Below are positions 36,733 through 45,422 of a DNA stretch of 64,000 bases, in pieces. Source of the stretch: Chryseobacterium foetidum (lineage in GTDB: Bacteria > Bacteroidota > Bacteroidia > Flavobacteriales > Weeksellaceae). The stretch is taken from NCBI RefSeq assembly GCF_025457425.1, contig NZ_JAMXIA010000001.1, forward strand, positions 310,001-374,000, written 5' to 3'. Made by a program: the position numbers and the translations under genes. The notes beneath the pieces were generated by a model. The model searched no databases. It had not been told where the DNA came from and saw only the letters and a program-made list of their open reading frames with translations. Position 1 is the first letter of the stretch. Each line of letters starts with the position of its first letter.

Positions 36733-36766
36733 AAAAATGCCGGAGACAGTTCTTCGGCATTTTCCT
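36733..36766. terminator. Shared terminator between converging genes
   Basis: AAAATGCCG (36735-36743) pairs with CGGCATTTT (36755-36763); flanked by A and T runs. Confidence 0.8.
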
Positions 36767-36780
36767 TTAATTAAAATTTG

Positions 36781-37431
36781 CTAAGCTTTGTCTGCGAAAG
36801 CAAAAATATTTCCAAGTTTAATGCTGGAATATCCACTGCTTTTAATTTTTGCAGAATTAATCATCGCTTTGGCCAGAATTTGTGTCGGTAAAGGTTTGTG
36901 ACTTTCCAAAAGTCCTATTTTATTGGCGAATTTAATGATTCGTCCGCCCAAAACTTCGCCGTTTCTTTCAGAATCTTTACGTTCAAGCATTCCAGGTTTA
37001 AAGATTGTAATTTTATTAAAATGAAGTTCTCTGACAGCGATTTCGAGCTCGCCCTTCATTCTTGAGTAAAATATTTTTGATTTCGGATCCGCACCATAAG
37101 CCGAAACCAAGACAAAATCTTCAACATCATTTTCTTTGGCAGATTTGGCAAAATTGTACTGATAGTCGTAATCAACCTTCCACTGTGCATCTTTGCTGCC
37201 TGCGTCTTTCAACGTTGTCCCAAGACAGGAAAAGGCAACGTCGCCTTTCACAAGATTTTTCCACCGATCGGGTTTGTTGAAATCCACCACATGAACCTTC
37301 AGTTTATCATTAAAAATTCCCAACGGTTTTCTGACGAAAATATCAACAGCTGAGTAATCCGGATCGTTGAGAAGTTGCTGTACCAGATCTTTGCCTGTGG
37401 CGCCCGTTGCACCAATAACTAATGCTTTCAT
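36781..37431 (-). CDS. NAD(P)-binding Rossmann protein (atypical SDR, NmrA/HTATIP2-like)
   Basis: This 216-aa protein has the Rossmann start MKALVIGATGATGKDLVQQL with the glycine-rich loop GATGATG. The segments DVAFSCLGTTLKDAGS and DFVLVSAYGADPKSKIFYSRMKGELE (SAYGAD, then Y-x3-K-type YSRMKGE) are typical of atypical short-chain dehydrogenases of the HTATIP2 branch. Cofactor binding is likely NADP(H); substrate unknown. It stands alone and diverges from the mreB-type gene. Confidence 0.85.
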   Translation of the reverse strand: MKALVIGATGATGKDLVQQLLNDPDYSAVDIFVRKPLGIFNDKLKVHVVDFNKPDRWKNLVKGDVAFSCLGTTLKDAGSKDAQWKVDYDYQYNFAKSAKENDVEDFVLVSAYGADPKSKIFYSRMKGELEIAVRELHFNKITIFKPGMLERKDSERNGEVLGGRIIKFANKIGLLESHKPLPTQILAKAMINSAKIKSSGYSSIKLGNIFAFADKA

Positions 37432-37690
37432 GTGTGGAAAAATTTTGCGATGACCTAATTTATGAAAAAAGATTCAAAATGGAGTAGAACCTCAGGACTT
37501 TTACTGCAATCTGTATTCCGAAATATCAGGTTTAATGCCGGATTGAGAAGAATATATATTTTAACTTAAATTTTCCGCGATTATAATAAACAGCAAAGTT
37601 TTTTAACTTATGTTTAACTACAACATAAAGCTGTTTCGGCAATTTGATAATTGTATTAGCCGTACCTTTAGCGATTATAAAAAATGATTG

Positions 37691-38716
37691 ATGGGGATAT
37701 TTGATATGTTTACGGAAGAGATTGCGATAGATTTGGGAACAGCCAACACGCTGATTATTCACAACAATAAAATTGTGATCGATGAACCTTCCATTGTAGC
37801 GATTGACCGTTTAACAGGTAAGGCACTTGCTGTAGGGACACAGGCAAAATTGATGCAGGGTAAAACCCACGAAGATATAAAGGTAATCAGACCGCTGAAA
37901 GATGGCGTTATTGCAGACTTTCATGCATCTGAACACATGATAAAAGAATTTATCAAACAGATTACTCAGATAAAAGGCAAACTGATACAGCCAGCATTGA
38001 GAATTGTAATCTGCATACCGTCCGGAATTACGGAGGTCGAGAAAAGGGCAGTACGTGATTCTGCACAGAAGGTTAACGCAAAAGAGGTTATTTTGATTTA
38101 CGAACCGATGGCAGCAGCCATAGGAGCAGGGATTGATGTTGAAAGCCCTGAAGGAAACATGATTGTAGATATTGGTGGCGGTACAACTGAAATTGCCGTC
38201 ATTGCTTTAGGTGGAATTGTAGTCGACAAATCACTGAAGATTGCCGGCGATGTTTTTACCAATGATATTTCATATTTTATCAGAACACAGCACAACCTGA
38301 ACATCGGTGAGCGCACTGCGGAAAGAATCAAAATTGAAGTAGGTTCAGCTTTGGAGGAATTGGATTTCGATTTAGACGATATTGCTGTTCAGGGAAGAGA
38401 TCTGATCACGGGTAAACCTAAAGAAATAATGGTGAGTTACAAGGAAATTTTCAGAGCGTTGGATAAATCCATAATGAGAATTGAAGATGCCATTTTGGAA
38501 ACGCTTTCAATAACCCCGCCGGAACTTGCAACCGACATTTACAAAACCGGAATTTTTCTCGCCGGCGGCGGCGCATTGCTGAACGGGCTTGCAGAAAGGC
38601 TTCACAAAAAAACGGAACTACCGGTTTTTGTTGCCGAAGATCCTTTGAGAGCAGTAGTTCGGGGAACCGGAATTGCACTTAAAAACAAAGATAAATTCAG
38701 ATTTTTGATGAAATAA
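37691..38716 (+). CDS. mreB: MreB-type bacterial actin (stand-alone copy)
   Basis: This 341-aa protein is an MreB/Mbl homologue. The phosphate-1 motif is IAIDLGTANTLI, phosphate-2 MIVDIGGGTTEIAVIALGG and the adenosine loop TGIFLAGGGALLNGL. The N-terminus MGIFDMFTEEIAID has the short amphipathic part found in membrane-bound MreB. No mreC, mreD, pbp2 or rodA gene lies beside it, so it is probably a second copy or a separately regulated cytoskeletal protein. The upstream TTG 37688 is less likely than ATG 37691. Confidence 0.9.
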   Translation: MGIFDMFTEEIAIDLGTANTLIIHNNKIVIDEPSIVAIDRLTGKALAVGTQAKLMQGKTHEDIKVIRPLKDGVIADFHASEHMIKEFIKQITQIKGKLIQPALRIVICIPSGITEVEKRAVRDSAQKVNAKEVILIYEPMAAAIGAGIDVESPEGNMIVDIGGGTTEIAVIALGGIVVDKSLKIAGDVFTNDISYFIRTQHNLNIGERTAERIKIEVGSALEELDFDLDDIAVQGRDLITGKPKEIMVSYKEIFRALDKSIMRIEDAILETLSITPPELATDIYKTGIFLAGGGALLNGLAERLHKKTELPVFVAEDPLRAVVRGTGIALKNKDKFRFLMK

Positions 38717-38826
38717 TAAATTTTGCAACAAGTTTTAAGACGAATTTATTTATATATTTTGGATAGAGAATAGTTTTACTTAAGAAATTTGTTTAAATTA
38801 TTTTTTTCGTATTATCTCAACCAACC

Positions 38827-39279
38827 TCAATTACACATCCAAATAATCTGATGTGCAGTGAATGCATGGTCTGGATTTTTGATTAAAACTTTCACCTGAT
38901 CCTTTTCATAAACATTAATTTCTTCACCATTCGCATCTTTTATGGTTTCAGCCTTAAATTTGTCCCGATGTAAAGTACTGTTGAACGTTGTAACCTGCTC
39001 CCGGTCATGTGAAACAATAGAAAATACATGGCATCCGCTGTTTTTCAGAATGACTGTCAATACTGTAAAAGCCGTATTTTCCAAATGTTGATTGCTGTAC
39101 ACTTTTACATTGGCCTCACTCGCTTCAGGATGATGTACAAGATCGAAATGTGCTGAAAGTTTGGTGTCAAGAATTTGTTCGTCAGATTGTGAAAGATGCC
39201 GAAGATTCTCAATAGTAAGTAATTGTGCTGATGACAAAAATGCCAAATGCATCAATACAAATGGTAATAATTTTGGCAT
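38827..39279 (-). CDS. Small secreted protein of unknown function
   Basis: A 150-aa protein with SPI signal MPKLLPFVLMHLAFLSSAQ. The mature part contains a helix (ENLRHLSQSDEQILDTKL) and alternating strands (AFTVLTVILKNSGCHVFSIV, EQVTTFNSTLHRDKF), with single Cys residues in the middle and at the end (WMCN). No family is recognised. A TGGTGCCCTAAAA element lies about 30 bp upstream of its start, the same 13-mer as in the leader region of the genes to the right. Confidence 0.55.
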   Translation of the reverse strand: MPKLLPFVLMHLAFLSSAQLLTIENLRHLSQSDEQILDTKLSAHFDLVHHPEASEANVKVYSNQHLENTAFTVLTVILKNSGCHVFSIVSHDREQVTTFNSTLHRDKFKAETIKDANGEEINVYEKDQVKVLIKNPDHAFTAHQIIWMCN

Positions 39280-39308
39280 AAAAGTTTTTCTGTAAATTAA
39301 ATAAATAA

Positions 39309-39321
39309 TTTTAGGGCACCA
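39309..39321 (-). repeat. Copy A of a 13-bp element (TTTTAGGGCACCA on + strand)
   Basis: Perfect inverse of the copy at 39865-39877. Here it lies upstream of the leftward secreted-protein gene, about 30 bp before its ATG. Confidence 0.6.
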
Positions 39322-39334
39322 GCTGATTCAGATC

Positions 39335-39366
39335 ATAAAAAATCCGCTTCCATGATGGAAGCGGAT
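39335..39366 (-). terminator. Terminator of the leftward DUF2383 gene
   Basis: ATCCGCTTCCAT (39342-39353) pairs with ATGGAAGCGGAT (39355-39366). On the minus strand the T run follows the stem. Confidence 0.85.
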
Positions 39367-39374
39367 GGTGGTTT

Positions 39375-39827
39375 TTAGTTGTTCAGATCTTCAAGATTTT
39401 TAAATTTATCATGTGAAGCTTTCAGATGATGAAGCTGGTCGAGTACCACTCTTGAGCTTTCCGGGCAAAGATCGCCACTGTCTAATGCGCTTTGATACGC
39501 ATCAATTGCAGCCTGCTCGCCATAGACTACATTTCCAAGACTTGCTTCGGCGTTGTCTCCTGAAAATGCATTTTTCACATCAATCCAGGCTCTGTGGATA
39601 GATCCTGCTGCAGAACCCGTCTGATCCAGCTCCCCGCCGCGCTCAGTGATTAGACCAGATAATTCATTTTTCATTGTAGCAGACTGTGCAACCATATTGT
39701 CGTAGTCGGCACGCAGGTGAGGATATCCTTCCCATACTTTGTCTTCCACTTTAGAAAATCCCTGAATTCTGTCGTTGGTAATTGTCAGTAGATCATTTAA
39801 TACTGAAACTGTTTTGGTGTTGTCCAT
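39375..39827 (-). CDS. DUF2383 (PA2169-type) four-helix-bundle protein
   Basis: This 150-aa protein (from ATG 39827; nine upstream residues were rejected) is a DUF2383 ferritin-like four-helix bundle. Typical stretches are LNDLLTITNDRIQGFSKVED, NELSGLITERGGELDQTGS and SIHRAWIDVKNAFSGDN. A close paralogue (40172-40636) lies in the opposite direction with an lmo0937-type gene between. In other bacteria the family is part of stress and stationary-phase gene clusters. Metal binding is possible but not shown. Confidence 0.87.
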   Translation of the reverse strand: MDNTKTVSVLNDLLTITNDRIQGFSKVEDKVWEGYPHLRADYDNMVAQSATMKNELSGLITERGGELDQTGSAAGSIHRAWIDVKNAFSGDNAEASLGNVVYGEQAAIDAYQSALDSGDLCPESSRVVLDQLHHLKASHDKFKNLEDLNN

Positions 39828-39864
39828 ATTGTTATATTTTTTGGTACTTGTCAATTTACAATAA

Positions 39865-40146
<282 letters not shown>

Positions 40147-40171
40147 ATCACATTCACCAAATCACATTATT

Positions 40172-40636
40172 ATGGAAACAAACGAAACTCAGGCAATACT
40201 GAAAGACCTCATCCAGATTACCAACGACAGAATTTCTGCATTTGCAAAAGTGGAAGGTCAGATTTGGGAGAGTTATCCTGATATCAAATCTGAATATGAG
40301 AAAATGATTTCCCACACGAACGTTATGAAAAATGAGCTCGTGAATATTCTAAGGGAAAATGATTCTGAAATGAATGAAGATTCATCATCTGTGCGCGGTA
40401 ACATTCACAGTACCTGGATTGATATTAAAAGTGCTTTCAATATAGATTCTGTCAACTCCACTTTAAACAGTGTGATTTCAGAAGAGGAAGCTGCTTATAA
40501 AGCGTATGAAAAAGCATTGGAGACAGAAGGTTTTTCAGTTGAAACAAAATCTGTTCTGGAAGATCATCTTTATCACCTGAAACAATCTCACAAACAGTTC
40601 AGGGAAATTCTGGAGTACAGACAAAATAAAGATTAA
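40172..40636 (+). CDS. DUF2383 (PA2169-type) four-helix-bundle protein, second copy
   Basis: A 154-aa paralogue of the leftward gene at 39375. LKDLIQITNDRISAFAKVEG, MKNELVNILREND and NIHSTWIDIKSAFNIDSVN align directly with it. The sequence is more acidic, and the two copies are clearly diverged, so it is an old duplication. It lies 25 bp after the lmo0937-type gene and 11 bp before the next gene. Confidence 0.87.
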   Translation: METNETQAILKDLIQITNDRISAFAKVEGQIWESYPDIKSEYEKMISHTNVMKNELVNILRENDSEMNEDSSSVRGNIHSTWIDIKSAFNIDSVNSTLNSVISEEEAAYKAYEKALETEGFSVETKSVLEDHLYHLKQSHKQFREILEYRQNKD

Positions 40637-40647
40637 AAATAAGCAGT

Positions 40648-40881
40648 ATGACATACGAAGAGGCTTTAAAACAAAAAAAAGAATCTGTAAAAAATGCAGA
40701 TCAATCTGTATTAAACTTATATCACATCCTGATTTCGCCCGAAAACACAAAAGAAAGTGTAGACTTTATTGATCACTATCTGAAAAACCCAGACAGCTGC
40801 AACGATGAATCCTGTAAAAAGTTCTCGTCATCAGACAACTACCAGATTGTAAGTATCAGAAAGGAAGATCAGGAAGTATAA
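40648..40881 (+). CDS. 77-aa hypothetical protein
   Basis: A small soluble protein, mainly helical in the first 50 residues (MTYEEALKQKKESVKNADQS, LNLYHILISPENTKESVDFI), then a Cys pair in DSCNDESCKK that could bind a metal. The family is not recognised. Position inside the rightward stress-gene group and the 11-bp gap upstream support it as real. Confidence 0.6.
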   Translation: MTYEEALKQKKESVKNADQSVLNLYHILISPENTKESVDFIDHYLKNPDSCNDESCKKFSSSDNYQIVSIRKEDQEV

Positions 40882-40904
40882 ATTTAGATAAAAACAAAAT
40901 TAAA

Positions 40905-41174
40905 ATGGAAATAAACGACCTGCTGAAAAAAGAGATTACAGGCCTTTCAGAAGAGATTAAAAACATTATTGTAAAATATCGGAAGAAAAAAACAGTAGAA
41001 GGAATGATTTCTGAATCACATCATAATCCATTCAAAGTAGAAATTTCGCAACGTGATGTAAAAGATCCTGAAGAAAAATTTCACGAAATCGATTTTGAAA
41101 AAGCAGTTGAAATTGCTATTTACTACTATAATGGCAAAATCAGTGTTCACGCCGACAGTAAATACACAGAGTGA
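40905..41174 (+). CDS. 89-aa hypothetical protein
   Basis: A charged soluble protein starting with a helix (INDLLKKEITGLSEEIKNII) and ending in strand-like VEIAIYYYNGKISVHADSK. No family is recognised. It is 23 bp after its neighbour and in the same direction. Confidence 0.6.
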   Translation: MEINDLLKKEITGLSEEIKNIIVKYRKKKTVEGMISESHHNPFKVEISQRDVKDPEEKFHEIDFEKAVEIAIYYYNGKISVHADSKYTE

Positions 41175-41204
41175 TGATGCTCTAAAAATTTTTGAATAAT
41201 TAAT

Positions 41205-41537
41205 ATGATTTCTTCAGACAACAAATTCAGCTGCTGTGCAATACTCAAAAAGAAAGATCGTGAGACTTTCGATTTCCTGTATGCCGAATTCAACAGCCAG
41301 TTTTACGGTATCGCCCTGCAGTGTCTTGGCGACAAAGATCTTGCAGACAACATTATGATCCTTACTTTTACGAATATCTGGAGAGATTTGGAAAAGTTTA
41401 AAGGAGATACCCATCAGTTAAAATCATTCTGCACTTGCATACTCATGCGTTCTTTGAGAAATCACTTTCCACCAGCATCATCGGCAGAAAACGAAGAAAT
41501 CAAAAATGAAAAACAGCTGAAAACAATTTCAATTTAA
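41205..41537 (+). CDS. Sigma-70 region-2-only protein
   Basis: This 110-aa protein aligns along its length with region 2 of ECF sigma factors: FDFLYAEFNSQFYGIALQCL, the region 2.2-like GDKDLADNIMILTFTNIWRD and a region 2.3/2.4-like SFCTCILMRSLRNHF. Region 4, the -35-binding helix-turn-helix, is absent; the frame stops after a short polar tail, and the next gene (41569) does not encode it in any frame I could see. It may bind RNA polymerase core without promoter recognition, or be a decayed sigma factor. It lies among stress-type genes. Confidence 0.7.
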   Translation: MISSDNKFSCCAILKKKDRETFDFLYAEFNSQFYGIALQCLGDKDLADNIMILTFTNIWRDLEKFKGDTHQLKSFCTCILMRSLRNHFPPASSAENEEIKNEKQLKTISI

Positions 41538-41568
41538 TATCCAACTCACTTAATAATACCCCAAAATA

Positions 41569-41997
41569 ATGTTTAATACCCCTATTGAAAAAATTGATTT
41601 CCTACGTTTCTTTTTAGGAAATGCCAACGGCAAAAGTGCCGAACTCATCATCGACAAAGGCTTTGTTTACATCAGTGAATATTTTGGCTACTTTAAAGAA
41701 ATTCTTCAGAATCCGGATAAAAAATTTTCGGAAATGAGCGAAAAGAAACTTATTTCTACATTTGAAGAAATAGGGATCACGGAATGGAAAGAAAATTATA
41801 GCAACAATGATATTTTTGAAGGAAAAGAGTGGGAGCTTGAGATGAAAATCAATAATGAACAGAAGCATTATTATTTCTTTGGTTATGAGGAATATCCATC
41901 TAAAACAGGTCATTCCAGCAGCATGAAATATTCTAATGAATTCAGAAAATTACTTCAGACTCTTAATTCCGTTTCACATTCCTCCTATTTTGCATAA
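41569..41997 (+). CDS. 142-aa hypothetical protein
   Basis: A soluble protein with alternating strands and helices (SAELIIDKGFVYISEYFGYF, FEEIGITEWKENYSNND, KEWELEMKINNEQKHYYFFG). No family is recognised. It is 32 bp after the sigma-like gene in the same direction. No signal peptide. Confidence 0.6.
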   Translation: MFNTPIEKIDFLRFFLGNANGKSAELIIDKGFVYISEYFGYFKEILQNPDKKFSEMSEKKLISTFEEIGITEWKENYSNNDIFEGKEWELEMKINNEQKHYYFFGYEEYPSKTGHSSSMKYSNEFRKLLQTLNSVSHSSYFA

Positions 41998-42039
41998 AAA
42001 CGGAATGACTTTTGAGAATTAAAAATAAAATAAACTATT

Positions 42040-42225
42040 ATGAACGTTAAGAGAACATTCGGAACCATTCTTACAGTTCTTGGCATTGCCGGTTTACTGT
42101 ACACAGGTTATCAGCTGATGCAAAAAAGTGAAGCCTACACCAATATGGCTGTGGTAGGAGTTATCGGATTGATCTTCTTTTTTGCAGGAATCGGTCTGGT
42201 ACAAAACACCAGAGACGAAAGCTGA
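42040..42225 (+). CDS. 61-aa two-helix membrane protein
   Basis: A very small membrane protein with helices at about 7-25 and 36-54 (TILTVLGIAGLLYTGYQL and MAVVGVIGLIFFFAGIGLV). It resembles DUF3185-like inner-membrane peptides, but assignment is uncertain. It is the last gene before a terminator. Confidence 0.65.
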   Translation: MNVKRTFGTILTVLGIAGLLYTGYQLMQKSEAYTNMAVVGVIGLIFFFAGIGLVQNTRDES

Positions 42226-42254
42226 AAAAAGATCTGAAATTGTAATGAAATGTA

Positions 42255-42292
42255 AAAAAGGCATCATCCAATTCGGGTGATGCCTCTTTAAT
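42255..42292. terminator. Bidirectional terminator
   Basis: AGGCATCA pairs with TGATGCCT (arms near 42259-42269 and 42275-42285), with A and T runs on both sides, for the converging genes. Confidence 0.8.
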
Positions 42293-42298
42293 TGCTCT

Positions 42299-42712
42299 CT
42301 ATTCATCTTTTATCTGATCATAAATCAGCTTCGTGACAATTGCTCCGAACAGATAATATCCTACAGTCATTATTTTCTTTTGATTCGTGCTCGCTACAGG
42401 ATCGGGATCAAGTCCTAATTTTTGAGGGAGGGCGATGGCTCCGACACCAGCCATCAGTCCACTTGCCAGATTGTGGGTTGTAGCTGTTGTTGCGTAGTAA
42501 ACTGCATTGCTGATTACGTCTCCTGCAAGTGTAGCTGCATAGAGTTGGTTTGGGTTGTTGATTTCCAAAGCAGTGCCATCGGTCATTTTAGCAAGAGCTT
42601 CTTCGCCAAGTTCGTTGATGTGCGGAACATCCTTACAGGTTTTCCTCACGATTTCGTGCAGCAGGTTGAGGGCGATTGCTCCTCCAAGTCCTGCGATCAT
42701 TTTTTTTAACAT
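42299..42712 (-). CDS. 137-aa hypothetical membrane-associated protein
   Basis: The protein begins with an Ala/Gly-rich hydrophobic helix (MLKKMIAGLGGAIALNLLHE) and has further hydrophobic segments (YAATLAGDVISNAVYYATT, LASGLMAGVGAIALPQKLG, IMTVGYYLFGAIVTKLIYD). It could have three to four membrane helices. I do not recognise a family. Its neighbours are all stress-type genes. Confidence 0.6.
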   Translation of the reverse strand: MLKKMIAGLGGAIALNLLHEIVRKTCKDVPHINELGEEALAKMTDGTALEINNPNQLYAATLAGDVISNAVYYATTATTHNLASGLMAGVGAIALPQKLGLDPDPVASTNQKKIMTVGYYLFGAIVTKLIYDQIKDE

Positions 42713-43048
42713 AATATTTTTGTTTTGGAGTTAAATTTAGATTTAATCTTAAGTATATCTGCTTAAAAGAAGTCAAGAATAGTACCAAGTAAGAACTTTT
42801 TTAACCTCAAATAATTTTGATTCAAACTATATCAAATTATAAAATTTTCTGTAAAAAAAACTTCTTTCAGAAAAATCAAAGTCATTTATATTTCACGGAG
42901 TAAAGTTTTATAAATTATGATGTGTGACAGTAATCATAAGTTTTACCCACATTTAAAGACTATCTTTGAAAAGACATCAAATAAACTTTTTTATCACAAA
43001 ATAATTTATGATAAATAAAGTGTTTTACCAAACCACAAAAAATTACAA
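42713..43048. other. 336-bp AT-rich gap with divergent promoters
   Basis: It holds the leader of the leftward gene (with a GTACCAAG/CTTGGTAC-type sequence at 42780s) and, for the rightward gene, TATCTTTG at 42961-42968, a perfect -7 box 81 bp before the ATG but without TTG at -33. No ORF of note. Confidence 0.5.
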
Positions 43049-43663
43049 ATGAAACCTAAAAATATTCATGGAGTTCCAAAACAGGTGAAAGGTGGCTTTC
43101 ACGATTCTGAAAGTATCCTCAATTTAGAAAATAATGACGAAATCGAAATTCAGTTTCATCATCTTAAAGAAAGATTTTTTGGAATAGGCGAATGGCACAA
43201 ATACTGTCCGGAAACCACAGCAGATTTTAAACTCTGCAACTTCAACGGAAATGTTGTAGACCGCCTGCCACAGTTGGGTGATTACATCAGGATTGATATT
43301 CCCGGTCCCGGCGGAACAGAAGGCCGGTCATTTGACTGGACAGTTATTGATAAAATTGATTTCGAATCTCCGGACAGACTTTTAATTCAATGCAGACCTT
43401 CGCCCGATCCGAAAAAAATGAACAGTAAAAAGATTGCCCATTTCTATTGCGACAAAGCAACTTCCACTTTCGTCATTGAGCGAAGAGAAAATTCTCTGAT
43501 AGCGGCTGTGTATGGCAGAAACGAATCTCCGAACTTGAAATCGGGCTTCATCAATTCGGCCAGAAATATTATGATTGCCATCGGCGGAATGTTCGGACTT
43601 TCAAAAATTCAGTGGGAATGTCTTGCGGAAGGAATGCTTAGGCCAGAAAAAACAGATCTTTAA
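43049..43663 (+). CDS. 204-aa hypothetical protein
   Basis: A soluble protein without signal peptide. Conserved-looking stretches are GIGEWHKYCPETTADFKLCN, DYIRIDIPGPGGTEGRSFDW and the C-terminal SARNIMIAIGGMFGLSKIQW. The His, Trp and Cys in the first could form an active or ligand site. I recall similar unannotated proteins in Bacteroidota but no function. Confidence 0.6.
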   Translation: MKPKNIHGVPKQVKGGFHDSESILNLENNDEIEIQFHHLKERFFGIGEWHKYCPETTADFKLCNFNGNVVDRLPQLGDYIRIDIPGPGGTEGRSFDWTVIDKIDFESPDRLLIQCRPSPDPKKMNSKKIAHFYCDKATSTFVIERRENSLIAAVYGRNESPNLKSGFINSARNIMIAIGGMFGLSKIQWECLAEGMLRPEKTDL

Positions 43664-43710
43664 TTACAAGGTAAGATTTCCGGATAAAATAATTCAAACA
43701 TCACAACAAA

Positions 43711-43741
43711 AAAAGGAGCAGTTTTTCAACCGCTCCCTTTG
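43711..43741 (-). terminator. Terminator of ccoG
   Basis: GGAGC pairs with GCTCC (arms near 43715-43719 and 43732-43736). On the minus strand a T run follows. Confidence 0.65.
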
Positions 43742-43756
43742 TATTTTCATACAGAT

Positions 43757-45211
43757 TTAAAATTGAAGTTTAAAAGGTCCTTCAAAATAAGTATCGTACG
43801 AGTCGACGAGGTTTCCTTTTAAATCAAATACTCCAATGGTTATATTCTGTTTGGAAAGATCCATCTCTTTTTCAGGAAATGTAATGGTAATGGTTCCTTT
43901 CGATATTTTGTCTTTAGGAATTATAATTTTATCAGATCCGCTGAAAATCACATTTCCATGTGATGGCTCAATAACTTTTATAGTGACTGTTTTTTTGTCT
44001 GTGGATTTGTTGAGAAACGTATAACTGTAGGTATTGGTAATTAAACCGTCCCTTACAAAATAAGTACTTCCTGCGGGCTTTATAAACTTAGCTTCCATAT
44101 CTCCGCGGCTGTAGAGCAAAAATCCGAGGAAAATCTGTAGTGCAATAAGAATGACCATAAAGATCTTCATCCTACCTGTGAATTTCGTTGGTTTTTCTGT
44201 TTCAATTTCTGTTTCAGAAGCGTATCTGATAAGACCTTTGGGCAAACCTACTTTTACCATTACTTCATCACATGCATCAATACACGCTGTGCAGTTCACA
44301 CATTCCAGCTGCTGGCCGTCACGGATGTCGATTCCTGTTGGACAAACCACAACGCACTGGTAGCAATCTATGCAGTCACCCTTGTTTGCAGCTTTTCTGT
44401 CTTCTCCTTTTCTCCATGTAGCCCTGTTTTCGCCTCTTTTATAATCATAAAAAACATTGATGGTATCTTTATCGATCAGTACGCCCTGCAGTCTCCCGTA
44501 CGGACAAACCAATGTACAAACCTGCTCACGAAACCACGCAAAAACAAAGTAAAATGCCGCTGTAAAAAGAATAATTACTATGAAATTGGTGGGATGGGCG
44601 AGTGGCCCTTCTGCGATGGTTCTGAAAACTTCTTCATAGCCCACAATCACCATCATCATAAAGTGAGTGAATATGAGAGAAAGAATAAAAAATATAGTCC
44701 ATTTCAGAGATCTTTTCCAGATTTTTTCTGCGTTCCATTCCTGACGGTCCAGTTTCATCTGACGGTTTCTGTCTCCTTCAATCGCAAATTCAATCTTACG
44801 GAAAACGCTTTCAAGAAAAATTGTTTGAGGGCAGATCCAGCCACAGAAGATTCTCCCAAATGCTATTGTGAAAATAATAATGCAGATTAAACCCACGATG
44901 GCACCTAAAGTTAAGAGAAAGAAATCCTGAGGATAAAAAGGTTGTCCGAAAATAAAAAATTCCCTGTCGATAACATTAAGCAGGAGGAAAGGATTTCCGT
45001 TAATGCGGATAAACGGCACAGCCAAATAAATTGCCAGCAGAATATAAGCTACTATTGTCCTGTAATTGGTAAATTTTCCTTTCGGTCTTTTGGGAAATAC
45101 CCATTTTCTTTTTCCGGACTGTTCCATTGTCCCGATCGAGTCGCGGTAGGATTCAGGATCTAAAACCTGACCTTGTCCGCCACGGATTTCTTCATTTTCA
45201 TTTAAAGCCAT
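43757..45211 (-). CDS. ccoG: Cytochrome c oxidase accessory protein CcoG
   Basis: CcoG (FixG/RdxA) is a polyferredoxin membrane protein that reduces copper for cbb3 oxidase assembly. ATG 45211 gives 484 aa; the frame extends 22 residues upstream but that part is unlike the family. It has about five membrane helices, the Cys cluster FCGWICPQTIF, VCPYGRLQGVLIDKD, the double ferredoxin motif (CIDCYQCVVVCPTGIDIR and CVNCTACIDACDEV) and a C-terminal Ig-like domain. No ccoN, O, P, S or H gene is beside it, so this is either a lone copy or separated from the oxidase operon. Confidence 0.93.
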   Translation of the reverse strand: MALNENEEIRGGQGQVLDPESYRDSIGTMEQSGKRKWVFPKRPKGKFTNYRTIVAYILLAIYLAVPFIRINGNPFLLLNVIDREFFIFGQPFYPQDFFLLTLGAIVGLICIIIFTIAFGRIFCGWICPQTIFLESVFRKIEFAIEGDRNRQMKLDRQEWNAEKIWKRSLKWTIFFILSLIFTHFMMMVIVGYEEVFRTIAEGPLAHPTNFIVIILFTAAFYFVFAWFREQVCTLVCPYGRLQGVLIDKDTINVFYDYKRGENRATWRKGEDRKAANKGDCIDCYQCVVVCPTGIDIRDGQQLECVNCTACIDACDEVMVKVGLPKGLIRYASETEIETEKPTKFTGRMKIFMVILIALQIFLGFLLYSRGDMEAKFIKPAGSTYFVRDGLITNTYSYTFLNKSTDKKTVTIKVIEPSHGNVIFSGSDKIIIPKDKISKGTITITFPEKEMDLSKQNITIGVFDLKGNLVDSYDTYFEGPFKLQF

Positions 45212-45383
45212 GATTATTATTTTTCGGTAAAAGAAAAATTTCAGAATAGAAATCTTCAATTCATCATTAAGGTACAACTATGAGACCAAAGACCATCTAA
45301 GTTGAGCCTATAGGATTGATATATTTAAACTTATGACTGTAATCACAACATACACTTTAAATAATTAAAATTGTAACACAGAA

Positions 45384-45410
45384 TAAAAAAAGACCCTTAT
45401 GCGGGTCTTT
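45384..45410 (-). terminator. Terminator of the DUF892 gene
   Basis: AAAGACCC pairs with GGGTCTTT (arms 45389-45396 and 45403-45410); on the minus strand T residues follow. Confidence 0.8.
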
Positions 45411-45422
45411 CAAAATTTTGAA

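Noticed and set aside
41538-41997. Possible frameshifted sigma region 4 after the region-2 protein
   Set aside because: The next gene shows no helix-turn-helix, and no other frame gives a region-4-like sequence, so a simple frameshift is not the reason.
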